The position numbers were made by a program, and so were the translations under genes. A stretch of 13,958 nucleotides of DNA, from NCBI GenBank assembly GCA_017551645.1, contig JAFZLE010000152.1, positions 1-13,958 on the forward strand. Reading direction: 5' to 3'. Under the pieces are notes generated by a model. That model saw nothing but the letters and a program-made list of their open reading frames with translations. It made no database searches and had not been told where the DNA came from. The DNA comes from Clostridia bacterium (GTDB lineage Bacteria > Bacillota > Clostridia > Christensenellales > Aristaeellaceae). Each line of letters starts with the position of its first letter. Within the stretch, counting starts at the first letter, position 1. Positions 6,274-12,062 of this stretch are shown here, one piece after another.

Positions 6274-7797
6274 TCAGTCTACGTTCTCGAAAAAGTCGTT
6301 CTTGTTAACGTCCGGGCCCACGGAGGTGTAGTACAGGCCGTATTTGGAGTTGTTCCAGCGCCGGTTGTACTCGTCATAATCACAGCCGAACCACTGGGAG
6401 TAGTGCTTGGAATACGCGAGTTTGGAAACTTGCGTGGCGGTCAGCCCCAGGTAGTTCTTCATGGGCTGCGCGTATACGTCCATTGTCAGCTCGTTTTCCT
6501 CATACAGGTGTATGTAGAGCTTTTTGGTCTCCCAGGTGCCGTATTTTTCCAGGCTCTCAGGGCAGCATTCCGGGTCGGCCGCCATTTCCACAGCCGTGCG
6601 TACAGCCAGGGAAGTCAGCTGGTGCTGCAGGTGGCCGTACTCGCCGTTTATGTCCTGAGTCACGATCACTTCGGGCTTATAGTGGCGTATCAGCTCGGTG
6701 ACTTCGTCATACAGCGCTTCGCCGCCCCATACGTACAGGGCGTGGGCCATATTGGGGCAGTGGCCGTCCTTGTGGTTCAGGAAGATGGGGTGGTACTTTA
6801 CGCCGCACCAGTTGAGGCCGTTCAACGCCTCGATTATCCTTCTGAAAGAGGTGGTGCTGTACATACAGCGGGCCATGTAGACCACGCACACGGTCTTGCC
6901 CTGCTCCGCGTAATAGGGGATGGTGCCGCCCAAAAACAGCAGCTCGTCGTCCTGGTGAGTGGAGAACACCATAAGGTCCACTTTTTCGGGCATTTCCTCA
7001 AACAGCAGCGCAGAAGGGGAGACCTGGTCCTTTTCCAGCACGTAGAGCTCGCCAAGGCGGCTGTTGGGGCTTCCGCAGTAGAGGCTCAGCCGGCGCGCGT
7101 TTTCGTCTATGGCGTAATTCAGCGCCACCATGCCCTTGGGGTTCTTATCCTCGGTCTCGCTTATTATGCTGCCGTTGCCGTCGTACTGTGTCAGGCGCAG
7201 ATCGGTGGGCGCGTAGCACCACTCGGTGCAAAGGTAGGCGGCGCTCCTGCCTTCCGGAAGGGTTATGTTCAGGGTGTACGGGTTGGCGGGAGTAGTGTAG
7301 GTGTCTATGTTGTTGTCGCTTAAGAAACCGAAGGCGGTCACACGGGCGTCGGTCGAGAACACGCAGTCCGCGTTCATGTTTTTGATCACGGGAAAGCCGT
7401 TGCCCAGCACGTGGGATATGAACTCCCGGGAGGCGGTGTTGCCTGTGGAGTCGGAGACCGTCACGGTAAACGTGTATTCCCCGGGCTTGATCTGCGGCGC
7501 GATGAGCCCCTTGAATCTGGAGGCGCTGAAGGTGAATATGCCGTCCGAGACGTTGAACGTATAGGTGTTGCTGAACACCTCTTTCAGCTGCCGGATATCG
7601 TACATGGTAAGGGTGACGCTTTTCATGGGAGATACGCATTTTATCTCGCCGGAAAGGGTGTTTACGCTTTTCGAATCCAGCAGGAAGGGGAAGCTGAGCT
7701 CGTCCATGTCTATCAGCGTCAGCGTTCTGCCCTCGGCCAGCGCGAACATGGGCGCCAGCAGGCTCAAAGCCAGCAAAAACGCGAAGATCTTTCTCAT
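6274..7797 (-). CDS. Secreted PIG-L/LmbE family deacetylase with N-terminal beta domains
   Basis: A 507-aa exported protein. Residues 1-21 form a signal peptide (MRK, a Leu/Ala-rich core, ALAEG), and no lipobox Cys is seen. Residues 25-130 look like an Ig/cadherin-like module (YTFTVTVSDSTGN at 108-120). Residues 140-260 resemble a discoidin-like domain (DNNIDTYTT, then LRLTQYDGNG). The catalytic PIG-L domain starts near 273: VFSTHQDDE at 277-285 corresponds to the metal-binding AHPDDE motif with Gln in place of Pro, and GHLQH at 388-392 is the second metal motif (HxxH). The family removes acetyl groups from N-acetylglucosamine-type substrates using a divalent metal, and here it would act outside the cell. 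ATG 7797 has GGAGG 9 nt upstream. It lies downstream of the rpsT terminator, and no clear promoter of its own was found. Confidence 0.88.
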   Translation of the reverse strand: MRKIFAFLLALSLLAPMFALAEGRTLTLIDMDELSFPFLLDSKSVNTLSGEIKCVSPMKSVTLTMYDIRQLKEVFSNTYTFNVSDGIFTFSASRFKGLIAPQIKPGEYTFTVTVSDSTGNTASREFISHVLGNGFPVIKNMNADCVFSTDARVTAFGFLSDNNIDTYTTPANPYTLNITLPEGRSAAYLCTEWCYAPTDLRLTQYDGNGSIISETEDKNPKGMVALNYAIDENARRLSLYCGSPNSRLGELYVLEKDQVSPSALLFEEMPEKVDLMVFSTHQDDELLFLGGTIPYYAEQGKTVCVVYMARCMYSTTSFRRIIEALNGLNWCGVKYHPIFLNHKDGHCPNMAHALYVWGGEALYDEVTELIRHYKPEVIVTQDINGEYGHLQHQLTSLAVRTAVEMAADPECCPESLEKYGTWETKKLYIHLYEENELTMDVYAQPMKNYLGLTATQVSKLAYSKHYSQWFGCDYDEYNRRWNNSKYGLYYTSVGPDVNKNDFFENVD

Positions 7798-7829
7798 TAC
7801 CGCATGCCTCCAAAGCCGTTTAAGTACAA

Positions 7830-7859
7830 CAAAAAGGGGGTAAAATGCCCCCGTTTTTG
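7830..7859 (-). terminator. Terminator after rpsT
   Basis: On the minus strand a GGGGG/CCCCC stem, extended by an A-run and T-run on either side of one bulged C, is followed by TTTTTGTTG. It separates rpsT from the PIG-L gene. Readthrough may feed the latter. Confidence 0.8.
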
Positions 7860-7881
7860 TAATATGCGAAGTGCTGTAAGC

Positions 7882-8145
7882 TTAGGCCTGAGCCTGCTTG
7901 TTGAGCTGCTTGGCCAGACGGCTCTTTTTGCGGTTGGCGGCGTTCTTGTGGATGACGCCCTTGGATGCGGCCTTGTCTACCGCGCCCTGGGTGGCGGAGA
8001 GCACCTTGATATCGGCGCTGCCGTCGGCGATGGCGTCGTCAAACTTGCGCAGCTGGGTCTTCATCTGGCTCTTGACCATGCGGTTGCGCAGATTCTTCTT
8101 GTCGGATACCTTTACACGCTTGATAGCGGACTTGATGTTAGGCAA
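7882..8145 (-). CDS. rpsT: 30S ribosomal protein S20
   Basis: An 87-aa basic protein that binds 16S rRNA early in assembly of the 30S subunit. The PNIKSAIKRVK start, KNLRNRMVKSQMKT, GVIHKNAANRKKSRLAK and the overall length are typical of S20. The start codon is TTG at 8145, with GGGAG 10 nt upstream; the next in-frame ATG would remove a quarter of the protein. E. coli rpsT also starts with UUG, which is linked to its translational autoregulation, so the same may hold here (inference). It has its own strong promoter and a terminator, and lies downstream of rny on the same strand. Confidence 0.97.
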   Translation of the reverse strand: MPNIKSAIKRVKVSDKKNLRNRMVKSQMKTQLRKFDDAIADGSADIKVLSATQGAVDKAASKGVIHKNAANRKKSRLAKQLNKQAQA

Positions 8146-8180
8146 AGTAGTTTCACTCCCTGTGTAAAATTAGCTTGTGT

Positions 8181-8210
8181 ATTATATCACCTGCGCCGGG
8201 GGAAGCGCAA
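8181..8210 (-). promoter_or_regulatory. rpsT: Promoter for rpsT
   Basis: On the minus strand TTGCGC (8205-8210), an 18-bp spacer and TATAAT (8181-8186) with an extended TGA. The GGTGATATAAT core is identical to that of the nadK promoter. No rny terminator was seen between 8211 and 8228, so some transcripts may read from rny into rpsT. Confidence 0.8.
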
Positions 8211-8228
8211 GGAAATAATTGGTTAAAT

Positions 8229-9794
8229 TTATTTTGCCATCTCCACGGCGCGGGTCTCGCGGATCACGTTGACCTTGATCTGGCCCGGATACTCCATTTC
8301 GGCTTCTATGCGCTTGCAGATCTCCTTGGCCAGCACCAGTGTGCCTGCGTCGTTGATGTCTTCGGGCTTGACCATGACCCTGACCTCGCGGCCGGACTGT
8401 ATGGCGAAGCTCTTTTCCACGCCCTGGAAGGAGTTGGCGATCTCTTCCAGTTTTTCGAGGCGCTGGATGTAGTTTTCCAGGCTCTCGCGCCGGGCGCCGG
8501 GACGGGCCGCGCTGATGGCGTCCGCCGCCTGCACCAGCACCGCTTCCACGCTCTGGGGCTCCACGTCCCCGTGGTGGGCGAGGATGCAGTTGACTACGGC
8601 TTCGCTTTCGTGATACTTGCGGGCGAGCTCGCCGCCTATGGTGACGTGGGTGCCCTCGACCTCGTGGTCGATGGCCTTGCCTATGTCGTGCAGCAGGCCG
8701 CCGCGCTTTGCGAGCTGAACGTCCGCGCCCAGTTCCGCCGCCATGACGCCCGCAAGGTGGCTGACTTCGATGGAGTGCTTGAGCACGTTCTGGCCGTAGC
8801 TGGTACGATACTTCATGCGGCCCAGCAGCATCACCAGTTCCCTGTGCAGGGAATGCTGGTTGGTCTCGAACACCGCGTTCTCGCCGGCTTCGCGGATCTG
8901 GTTGTCCACTTCGCGCTTGGCCTTTTCCACCAGTTCCTCTATGCGGGCGGGATGGATGCGCCCGTCCATGATCAGCTTTTCCAGCGCCACGCGGGCGATC
9001 TCGCGCCGCACGGGGTCGAAGCCGGAAATGATCACCGCTTCGGGGGTGTCGTCGATTATCAGGTCTACGCCGGTGGCGGTCTCGAGGGCACGGATGTTGC
9101 GGCCTTCACGGCCGAGTATGCGGCCCTTCATGTCGTCGTTGGGCAGCGCCACTACGCTTACGGTGGTCTCAGCCACGTGGTCGGCGGCGCACTTCTGTAT
9201 GGCGAGGGAAATGATGTTGCGGGCCTTCTTGTCCGCTTCGTCCTTGGCTTTGGCCTCTATGTCCCTTACCATGACCGCCGCGTCGTGGTAGGCATCCTTC
9301 TGGACCCGCTGGATGATTATCTGACGGGCCTCGTCCATGGTCATGTTGCTTATGCGTTCCAGTTCGCCCGCCTGCCTGCTTTTGAGCGCCTCGGCCTCGG
9401 CTTCGAGCTTCTCCGCCTCGCGGTACTTGTTGTTGAGGCTCTCCTCACGGGCCTCCACCGCGTCGTACTTCTTCTCGAGGGCTTCCTCCCTCTGATTCAC
9501 GCGCCTCTCCAGGCGGGTGACCTCGTTGCGTCTGTCCTTGACCTCCCGGTCAAGCTCGTCTTTGAGGGAAAGGATCTCTTCCTTGGTTGCCAGTATCTGT
9601 TCCTTGCGGTACTCGTCCGCTTTGGCCTTGACTTCTTCGGACTTGCGAACGGCTTCCTGCAGCTGCTCTTCGGCAAATTTTTCACTGCGGCCGATCTTGG
9701 TTTCGATGAGATTTCTGCGATATTTATAGCCGCCCAGCGCGCCTATACCCAGGCCGGACACCGCGGCGATTATACCTATTAAAACGTCGCTCAA
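8229..9794 (-). CDS. rny: Ribonuclease Y
   Basis: A 521-aa membrane-anchored endoribonuclease that starts bulk mRNA decay in many Bacillota. Residues 4-22 are a transmembrane segment followed by KYRRN. About 28-170 is a long charged coiled coil. The KH RNA-binding domain holds the GREGRNIR loop at 228-235. The HD domain has [12 protein letters not shown] (338-349) and the HD pair H369-D370 in [13 protein letters not shown], plus AHHGD at 406-410. Length and domain order are complete for the family. The start is TTG 9794, with AGGAGG (9806-9811) 11 nt upstream; no ATG or GTG in frame would keep the membrane anchor. It has its own consensus promoter with an 85-90 nt leader. Confidence 0.96.
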   Translation of the reverse strand: MSDVLIGIIAAVSGLGIGALGGYKYRRNLIETKIGRSEKFAEEQLQEAVRKSEEVKAKADEYRKEQILATKEEILSLKDELDREVKDRRNEVTRLERRVNQREEALEKKYDAVEAREESLNNKYREAEKLEAEAEALKSRQAGELERISNMTMDEARQIIIQRVQKDAYHDAAVMVRDIEAKAKDEADKKARNIISLAIQKCAADHVAETTVSVVALPNDDMKGRILGREGRNIRALETATGVDLIIDDTPEAVIISGFDPVRREIARVALEKLIMDGRIHPARIEELVEKAKREVDNQIREAGENAVFETNQHSLHRELVMLLGRMKYRTSYGQNVLKHSIEVSHLAGVMAAELGADVQLAKRGGLLHDIGKAIDHEVEGTHVTIGGELARKYHESEAVVNCILAHHGDVEPQSVEAVLVQAADAISAARPGARRESLENYIQRLEKLEEIANSFQGVEKSFAIQSGREVRVMVKPEDINDAGTLVLAKEICKRIEAEMEYPGQIKVNVIRETRAVEMAK

Positions 9795-9853
9795 AACCCG
9801 CTTTTCCTCCTTTCAAAAATGTGTTTGCTCAGTAAATGACGCATGTATTCGCA

Positions 9854-9866
9854 GGGTACAATACCC
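9854..9866 (-). other. Small hairpin in the rny 5' leader
   Basis: GGGTA and TACCC flank a 3-nt loop in the rny leader, about 60 nt before the start codon and about 15-20 nt into the transcript. It may protect the mRNA 5' end. It is short, and its role is unproven. Confidence 0.35.
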
Positions 9867-9887
9867 CATTTGAACAATATCCAATTT

Positions 9888-9916
9888 ATTTTATACAAAA
9901 CGCGCGCTTTTGTCAA
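9888..9916 (-). promoter_or_regulatory. rny: Promoter for rny
   Basis: On the minus strand TTGACA (9911-9916), exactly 17 bp, then TAAAAT (9888-9893). This is a near-consensus sigma-A promoter. The expected start of transcription is near 9881. Confidence 0.85.
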
Positions 9917-9934
9917 TTAAAGCAATGACAAAAG
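9907..9934. promoter_or_regulatory. Dyad-symmetric operator candidate over the rny -35 box
   Basis: CTTTTGTCA (9907-9915) and TGACAAAAG (9926-9934) are perfect 9-bp inverted half-sites with a 10-bp spacer. The left half-site contains most of the rny -35 hexamer. The half-site centres are 19 bp apart, roughly two helical turns, as expected for a dimeric DNA-binding protein. The regulator is unknown. Confidence 0.55.
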
Positions 9935-10075
9935 ACCGTAATTTTATTATTAAGTTTATAACATGCGAAAAATGACGGCTCGAATCCAATATGAATTATA
10001 CTGAATGAAAAACTTGCAAATAGTCCGTGAATTATTTAAGAATTGGTAAAATATGAATTTTTACGAATTACGGTA
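9935..10075. other. AT-rich intergenic stretch upstream of the aminotransferase
   Basis: I see no gene here. The region is much richer in A/T than its surroundings. It holds five GAATT pentamers (9993, 10029, 10040, 10055, 10065) and is bounded by a 9-bp inverted pair, ACCGTAATT at 9935-9943 and AATTACGGT at 10066-10074. It may act as an upstream promoter element or protein-binding region. Confidence 0.4.
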
Positions 10076-10104
10076 TTGCATTATCCTTTCGCGTGTGGCA
10101 TAAT
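10076..10104 (+). promoter_or_regulatory. Promoter for the class I aminotransferase
   Basis: TTGCAT (10076-10081), a 17-bp spacer and CATAAT (10099-10104) with an upstream TGG, i.e. an extended -10. It lies 34 bp before the start codon at 10139. Confidence 0.75.
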
Positions 10105-10138
10105 AGCGCCAATCGATACACCCGCAGGAGGAAACACC

Positions 10139-11338
10139 ATGCCGCTTTGCCTGTCCGATAAATGCCTGAATATCAGCCCTTCCGTCACCCTGACCATAGA
10201 TTCCCGCGCCAAACAGTTAAGGGCGCTGGGGCTTGACGTGATAGGTTTCGGAGCCGGAGAGCCCGACTTCGATACGCCCGACTACGTCAAGCAGGCGGCC
10301 AAGGACGCGCTGGACGCGGGGCAGACCCGTTATACCCCGGTGGCCGGCACGGCGGAGCTCAAGGAGGAGATACAGCACAAACTGGAGAGGGACAATTCCC
10401 TGGAGTACGAGCTGAGCGAGATAATCGTGTCTACCGGCGCCAAACAGAGCCTGTTCAACGCCATAAGCGCGCTGGTGAACCCCGGGGACGAGGTGCTTCT
10501 GCCCGCGCCCTGCTGGGTCAGCTATCCCGAGATGATACGCGCCTGCGGAGGCGTGCCCGTGTTCGTGAAGGGCCGCAGCGAGGACGACTTCATACCCACT
10601 GCCGACCAGATAGAGAAGCATGTAAACGAGAAGACCAAGGCCATCATACTCAATTCTCCCTGCAACCCCACCGGCGCGGTGTGGGATCTGAGGCAGCTGA
10701 CCGCTCTGGCGGAGATAGCCGTAAGGCGGGGCTTCTACGTGATCTCCGACGAGATCTACGAAAAACTGGTTTACGACGGCACGAAGCATATTTCCATCGC
10801 CGCCCTGGGTGAGGACATAAAAAAGCAGACCATAGTCATCAACGGCCTGAGCAAATCCTACGCCATGACAGGCTGGAGGGTCGGCTATGCCGCCGCCCCC
10901 GCGGAGATCGTAAAAGCCATGACCGCGTTCCAGAGCCATACCACATCCAACTGCAACTCCATAGCCCAGCACGCCGCCGCCGTGGCGCTCACCAACGGCG
11001 AAAAGTTCATGAGGGAAAGCTGCGTGGAGTTCGACTTCAGGCGCAGGCTCATGCACGAGGCGCTCAGCGCCATACCGGGGCTGTCCTGCCGCCTGCCCAA
11101 AGGCGCGTTCTACATGATGCTGGATATATCGGGCTGCATAGGCAAGCGCCTGAACGGGGAAGAGATCACCGGCAGCGAATCATTTGCCCGCCTCCTTCTG
11201 GAAGACAAGCGGGTCGCCGCGGTGCCCGCCAGGGCTTTCGGCGACGATAACTACCTGCGCCTGAGCTACGCCGTGAAGCGTGAAAAGATCACGGAAGGCG
11301 CGAAGCGGATCGCCGAGTTCGTGGCGGAACTGAAATAG
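10139..11338 (+). CDS. aspC: Pyridoxal-phosphate aminotransferase, aspartate aminotransferase type (class I, subgroup Ib)
   Basis: A 399-aa cytoplasmic enzyme that most likely moves the amino group between aspartate and 2-oxoglutarate. Visible residues are GAGEPDFDTP (38-47) at the substrate-binding N-terminus, YTPVAGTAELKEEI (65-78), NSPCNPTGA (172-180) with the cofactor-contacting Asn, SDEIYEKLVYDG (203-214) with Asp204 and Tyr207, the Schiff-base Lys239 in NGLSKSYAMTGWRVGY, and the carboxylate-binding Arg374 in LRLSYA. The frame is open for 32 codons upstream, but that extension spans the promoter. ATG 10139 has AGGAGG 8 nt upstream and starts at the usual family position. It is followed by a terminator and appears monocistronic. 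Related class I enzymes can act on other amino acids, so the aspartate preference and the gene symbol are likely but not certain. Confidence 0.9.
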   Translation: MPLCLSDKCLNISPSVTLTIDSRAKQLRALGLDVIGFGAGEPDFDTPDYVKQAAKDALDAGQTRYTPVAGTAELKEEIQHKLERDNSLEYELSEIIVSTGAKQSLFNAISALVNPGDEVLLPAPCWVSYPEMIRACGGVPVFVKGRSEDDFIPTADQIEKHVNEKTKAIILNSPCNPTGAVWDLRQLTALAEIAVRRGFYVISDEIYEKLVYDGTKHISIAALGEDIKKQTIVINGLSKSYAMTGWRVGYAAAPAEIVKAMTAFQSHTTSNCNSIAQHAAAVALTNGEKFMRESCVEFDFRRRLMHEALSAIPGLSCRLPKGAFYMMLDISGCIGKRLNGEEITGSESFARLLLEDKRVAAVPARAFGDDNYLRLSYAVKREKITEGAKRIAEFVAELK

Positions 11339-11372
11339 GACAGAATAAGCCGCTTCGGCGGGATACATAAGG

Positions 11373-11408
11373 GAACGGGACGCGTTATATGCGCCCCGTT
11401 CTTTGTTT
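11373..11408 (+). terminator. Terminator after the aminotransferase gene
   Basis: GAACGGGACGC (11373-11383) and GCGCCCCGTTC (11391-11401) pair over 11 positions with one A-C mismatch and a 7-nt loop. TTTGTTTG follows. Confidence 0.8.
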
Positions 11409-11443
11409 GTAAGCGCGGCCTGGATCTTTTTTGAAAAAACCTC

Positions 11444-11472
11444 TTGACAAGTTAGCGGCAGGTAACTATAAT
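11444..11472 (+). promoter_or_regulatory. Promoter for the feo operon
   Basis: TTGACA (11444-11449), 17 bp and TATAAT (11467-11472): a perfect consensus promoter. A promoter this strong usually needs a repressor, and two dyads overlap it. Confidence 0.93.
11451..11466. promoter_or_regulatory. Operator candidate 1 within the feo promoter spacer
   Basis: GTTAGCGGCAGGTAAC is a 16-bp dyad with GTTA/TAAC arms lying entirely between the -35 and -10 boxes. It has the same dimensions as the better dyad at 11481-11496 but weaker symmetry. Confidence 0.5.
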
Positions 11473-11478
11473 ACGCAG

Positions 11479-11498
11479 TTGTTAGCCTGAACTAACAA
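11479..11498. promoter_or_regulatory. Operator candidate 2 at the feo transcription start, DtxR/IdeR-like
   Basis: TTGTTAG (11479-11485) and CTAACAA (11492-11498) form a perfect 7-bp dyad around CCTGAA, starting 7 bp after the -10 box. The GTTAG/CTAAC half-sites recall DtxR/IdeR-type operators, which repress iron uptake when Fe2+ is plentiful. The regulator's identity is inferred. Confidence 0.7.
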
Positions 11499-11547
11499 AT
11501 TGCGGGAACGCGTTCATATACGGTTCCGGCTGCGAAGGAGGGAGCGT

Positions 11548-11760
11548 ATGATGCCGCTGACATTGGCTGAGACGGGCGAGGAGCAGATAATCAGGAAGGT
11601 AGGCGGCTCCCAGGAGCTCAAACAGCATCTGGGGGATATGGGAGTCGTGCCCGGGGGGAGCATCACGGTGGTCAGCACCATCGGAGGCAATGTCATAGTC
11701 AGGATAAAGGAATCCCGCATCGCCATCAGCAAAGAGATGGCGCAGAAGATCATGATTTGA
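11548..11760 (+). CDS. feoA: FeoA family protein (first copy)
   Basis: A 70-aa cytoplasmic SH3-like protein that accompanies the FeoB ferrous iron transporter. The core pattern is MMPLTLAETGEEQIIRKVGG, then KQHLGDMGVVPGGSITVVS, where the LxxMGVxPG turn is the FeoA hallmark, then a strand rich in Val/Ile and a KESRIAIS end. The frame is open back to a TTG at 11500, but AGGAGG at 11536-11541 fixes the start at ATG 11548 or the adjacent ATG 11551. It is first in the operon, with a leader of about 70 nt, and the second feoA starts 17 nt after its stop. Its pI and sequence differ clearly from the second copy, so this is not a recent duplication. Confidence 0.93.
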   Translation: MMPLTLAETGEEQIIRKVGGSQELKQHLGDMGVVPGGSITVVSTIGGNVIVRIKESRIAISKEMAQKIMI

Positions 11761-11777
11761 AAAGAGGAGGGACCGCA

Positions 11778-12005
11778 ATGACAACCAATCTCAGGGAAGT
11801 GAAAGTGGGGCAGACCTGCACGGTGAAAAAGCTCCATGGCGAAGGTGCGGTGAAGCGGCGCATAATGGATATGGGCCTGACCAAGGGCGTGGAGGTATAC
11901 GTCCGCAAGGTGGCGCCCCTGGGCGACCCCATGGAGCTGACAGTCCGCGGTTATGAGCTGAGCATCCGCAAGGTCGACGCGGAGATGGTCGAAGTTGAAT
12001 TATAA
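11778..12005 (+). CDS. feoA: FeoA family protein (second copy)
   Basis: A 75-aa SH3-like FeoA domain. LREVKVGQTCTVKKL is the first strand pair, RRIMDMGLTKGVEVYVRKVA is the hallmark turn (DMGLxxG), and PLGDPMELTVRGYELSIRK forms the last strands; the PLGDP segment is typical of the better-conserved FeoA type. It probably binds or tunes FeoB at the cytoplasmic face. GAGGAGG (11764-11770) lies 7 nt before ATG 11778; a TTG at 11757 overlapping the previous stop is not needed. The gap to feoB is 57 bp and contains an operator-like dyad. Confidence 0.95.
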   Translation: MTTNLREVKVGQTCTVKKLHGEGAVKRRIMDMGLTKGVEVYVRKVAPLGDPMELTVRGYELSIRKVDAEMVEVEL

Positions 12006-12018
12006 GCCCTTTTAATTA

Positions 12019-12027
12019 TGCTATCAT
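12019..12027 (+). promoter_or_regulatory. Possible internal promoter before feoB
   Basis: TGCTATCAT is an extended -10 (TATCAT, 12022-12027) without a good -35 hexamer. It abuts the dyad at 12027-12044, just as the main feo promoter abuts its operator. The evidence is weak on its own. Confidence 0.4.
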
Positions 12028-12044
12028 GTTAGTTAGAGCTAACA
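12027..12044. promoter_or_regulatory. Operator candidate 3 before feoB
   Basis: TGTTAG-TTAGAG-CTAACA is a perfect 6-bp dyad with a 6-bp spacer. Arms and spacing equal those of the operator at 11479-11498. It ends 18 bp before the feoB start codon, so a bound repressor could also block transcription passing into feoB. Confidence 0.65.
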
Positions 12045-12062
12045 ACAGAAGGAGAGGATAGA

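Noticed and set aside
6262..7323. Open frame of 353 codons on the plus strand opposite the PIG-L gene
   Set aside because: Antisense shadow. It has no plausible ribosome binding site or domain, while the minus-strand gene has a signal peptide and metal motifs.
8211..8228. AT-only inverted repeat after the rny stop as a terminator
   Set aside because: It has no GC stem, so it is unlikely to terminate transcription.
8175..9782. Long open frame of 535 codons on the plus strand opposite rny
   Set aside because: It mirrors rny almost exactly. The protein is low-complexity and His/Leu/Val-rich, as expected from the antisense of a GC-biased gene, and RNase Y on the other strand is certain.
11506..11515. 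Perfect 10-bp palindrome GAACGCGTTC in the feo leader
   Set aside because: Self-complementary decamers like this occur by chance, and the half-sites differ from the three matched feo dyads.
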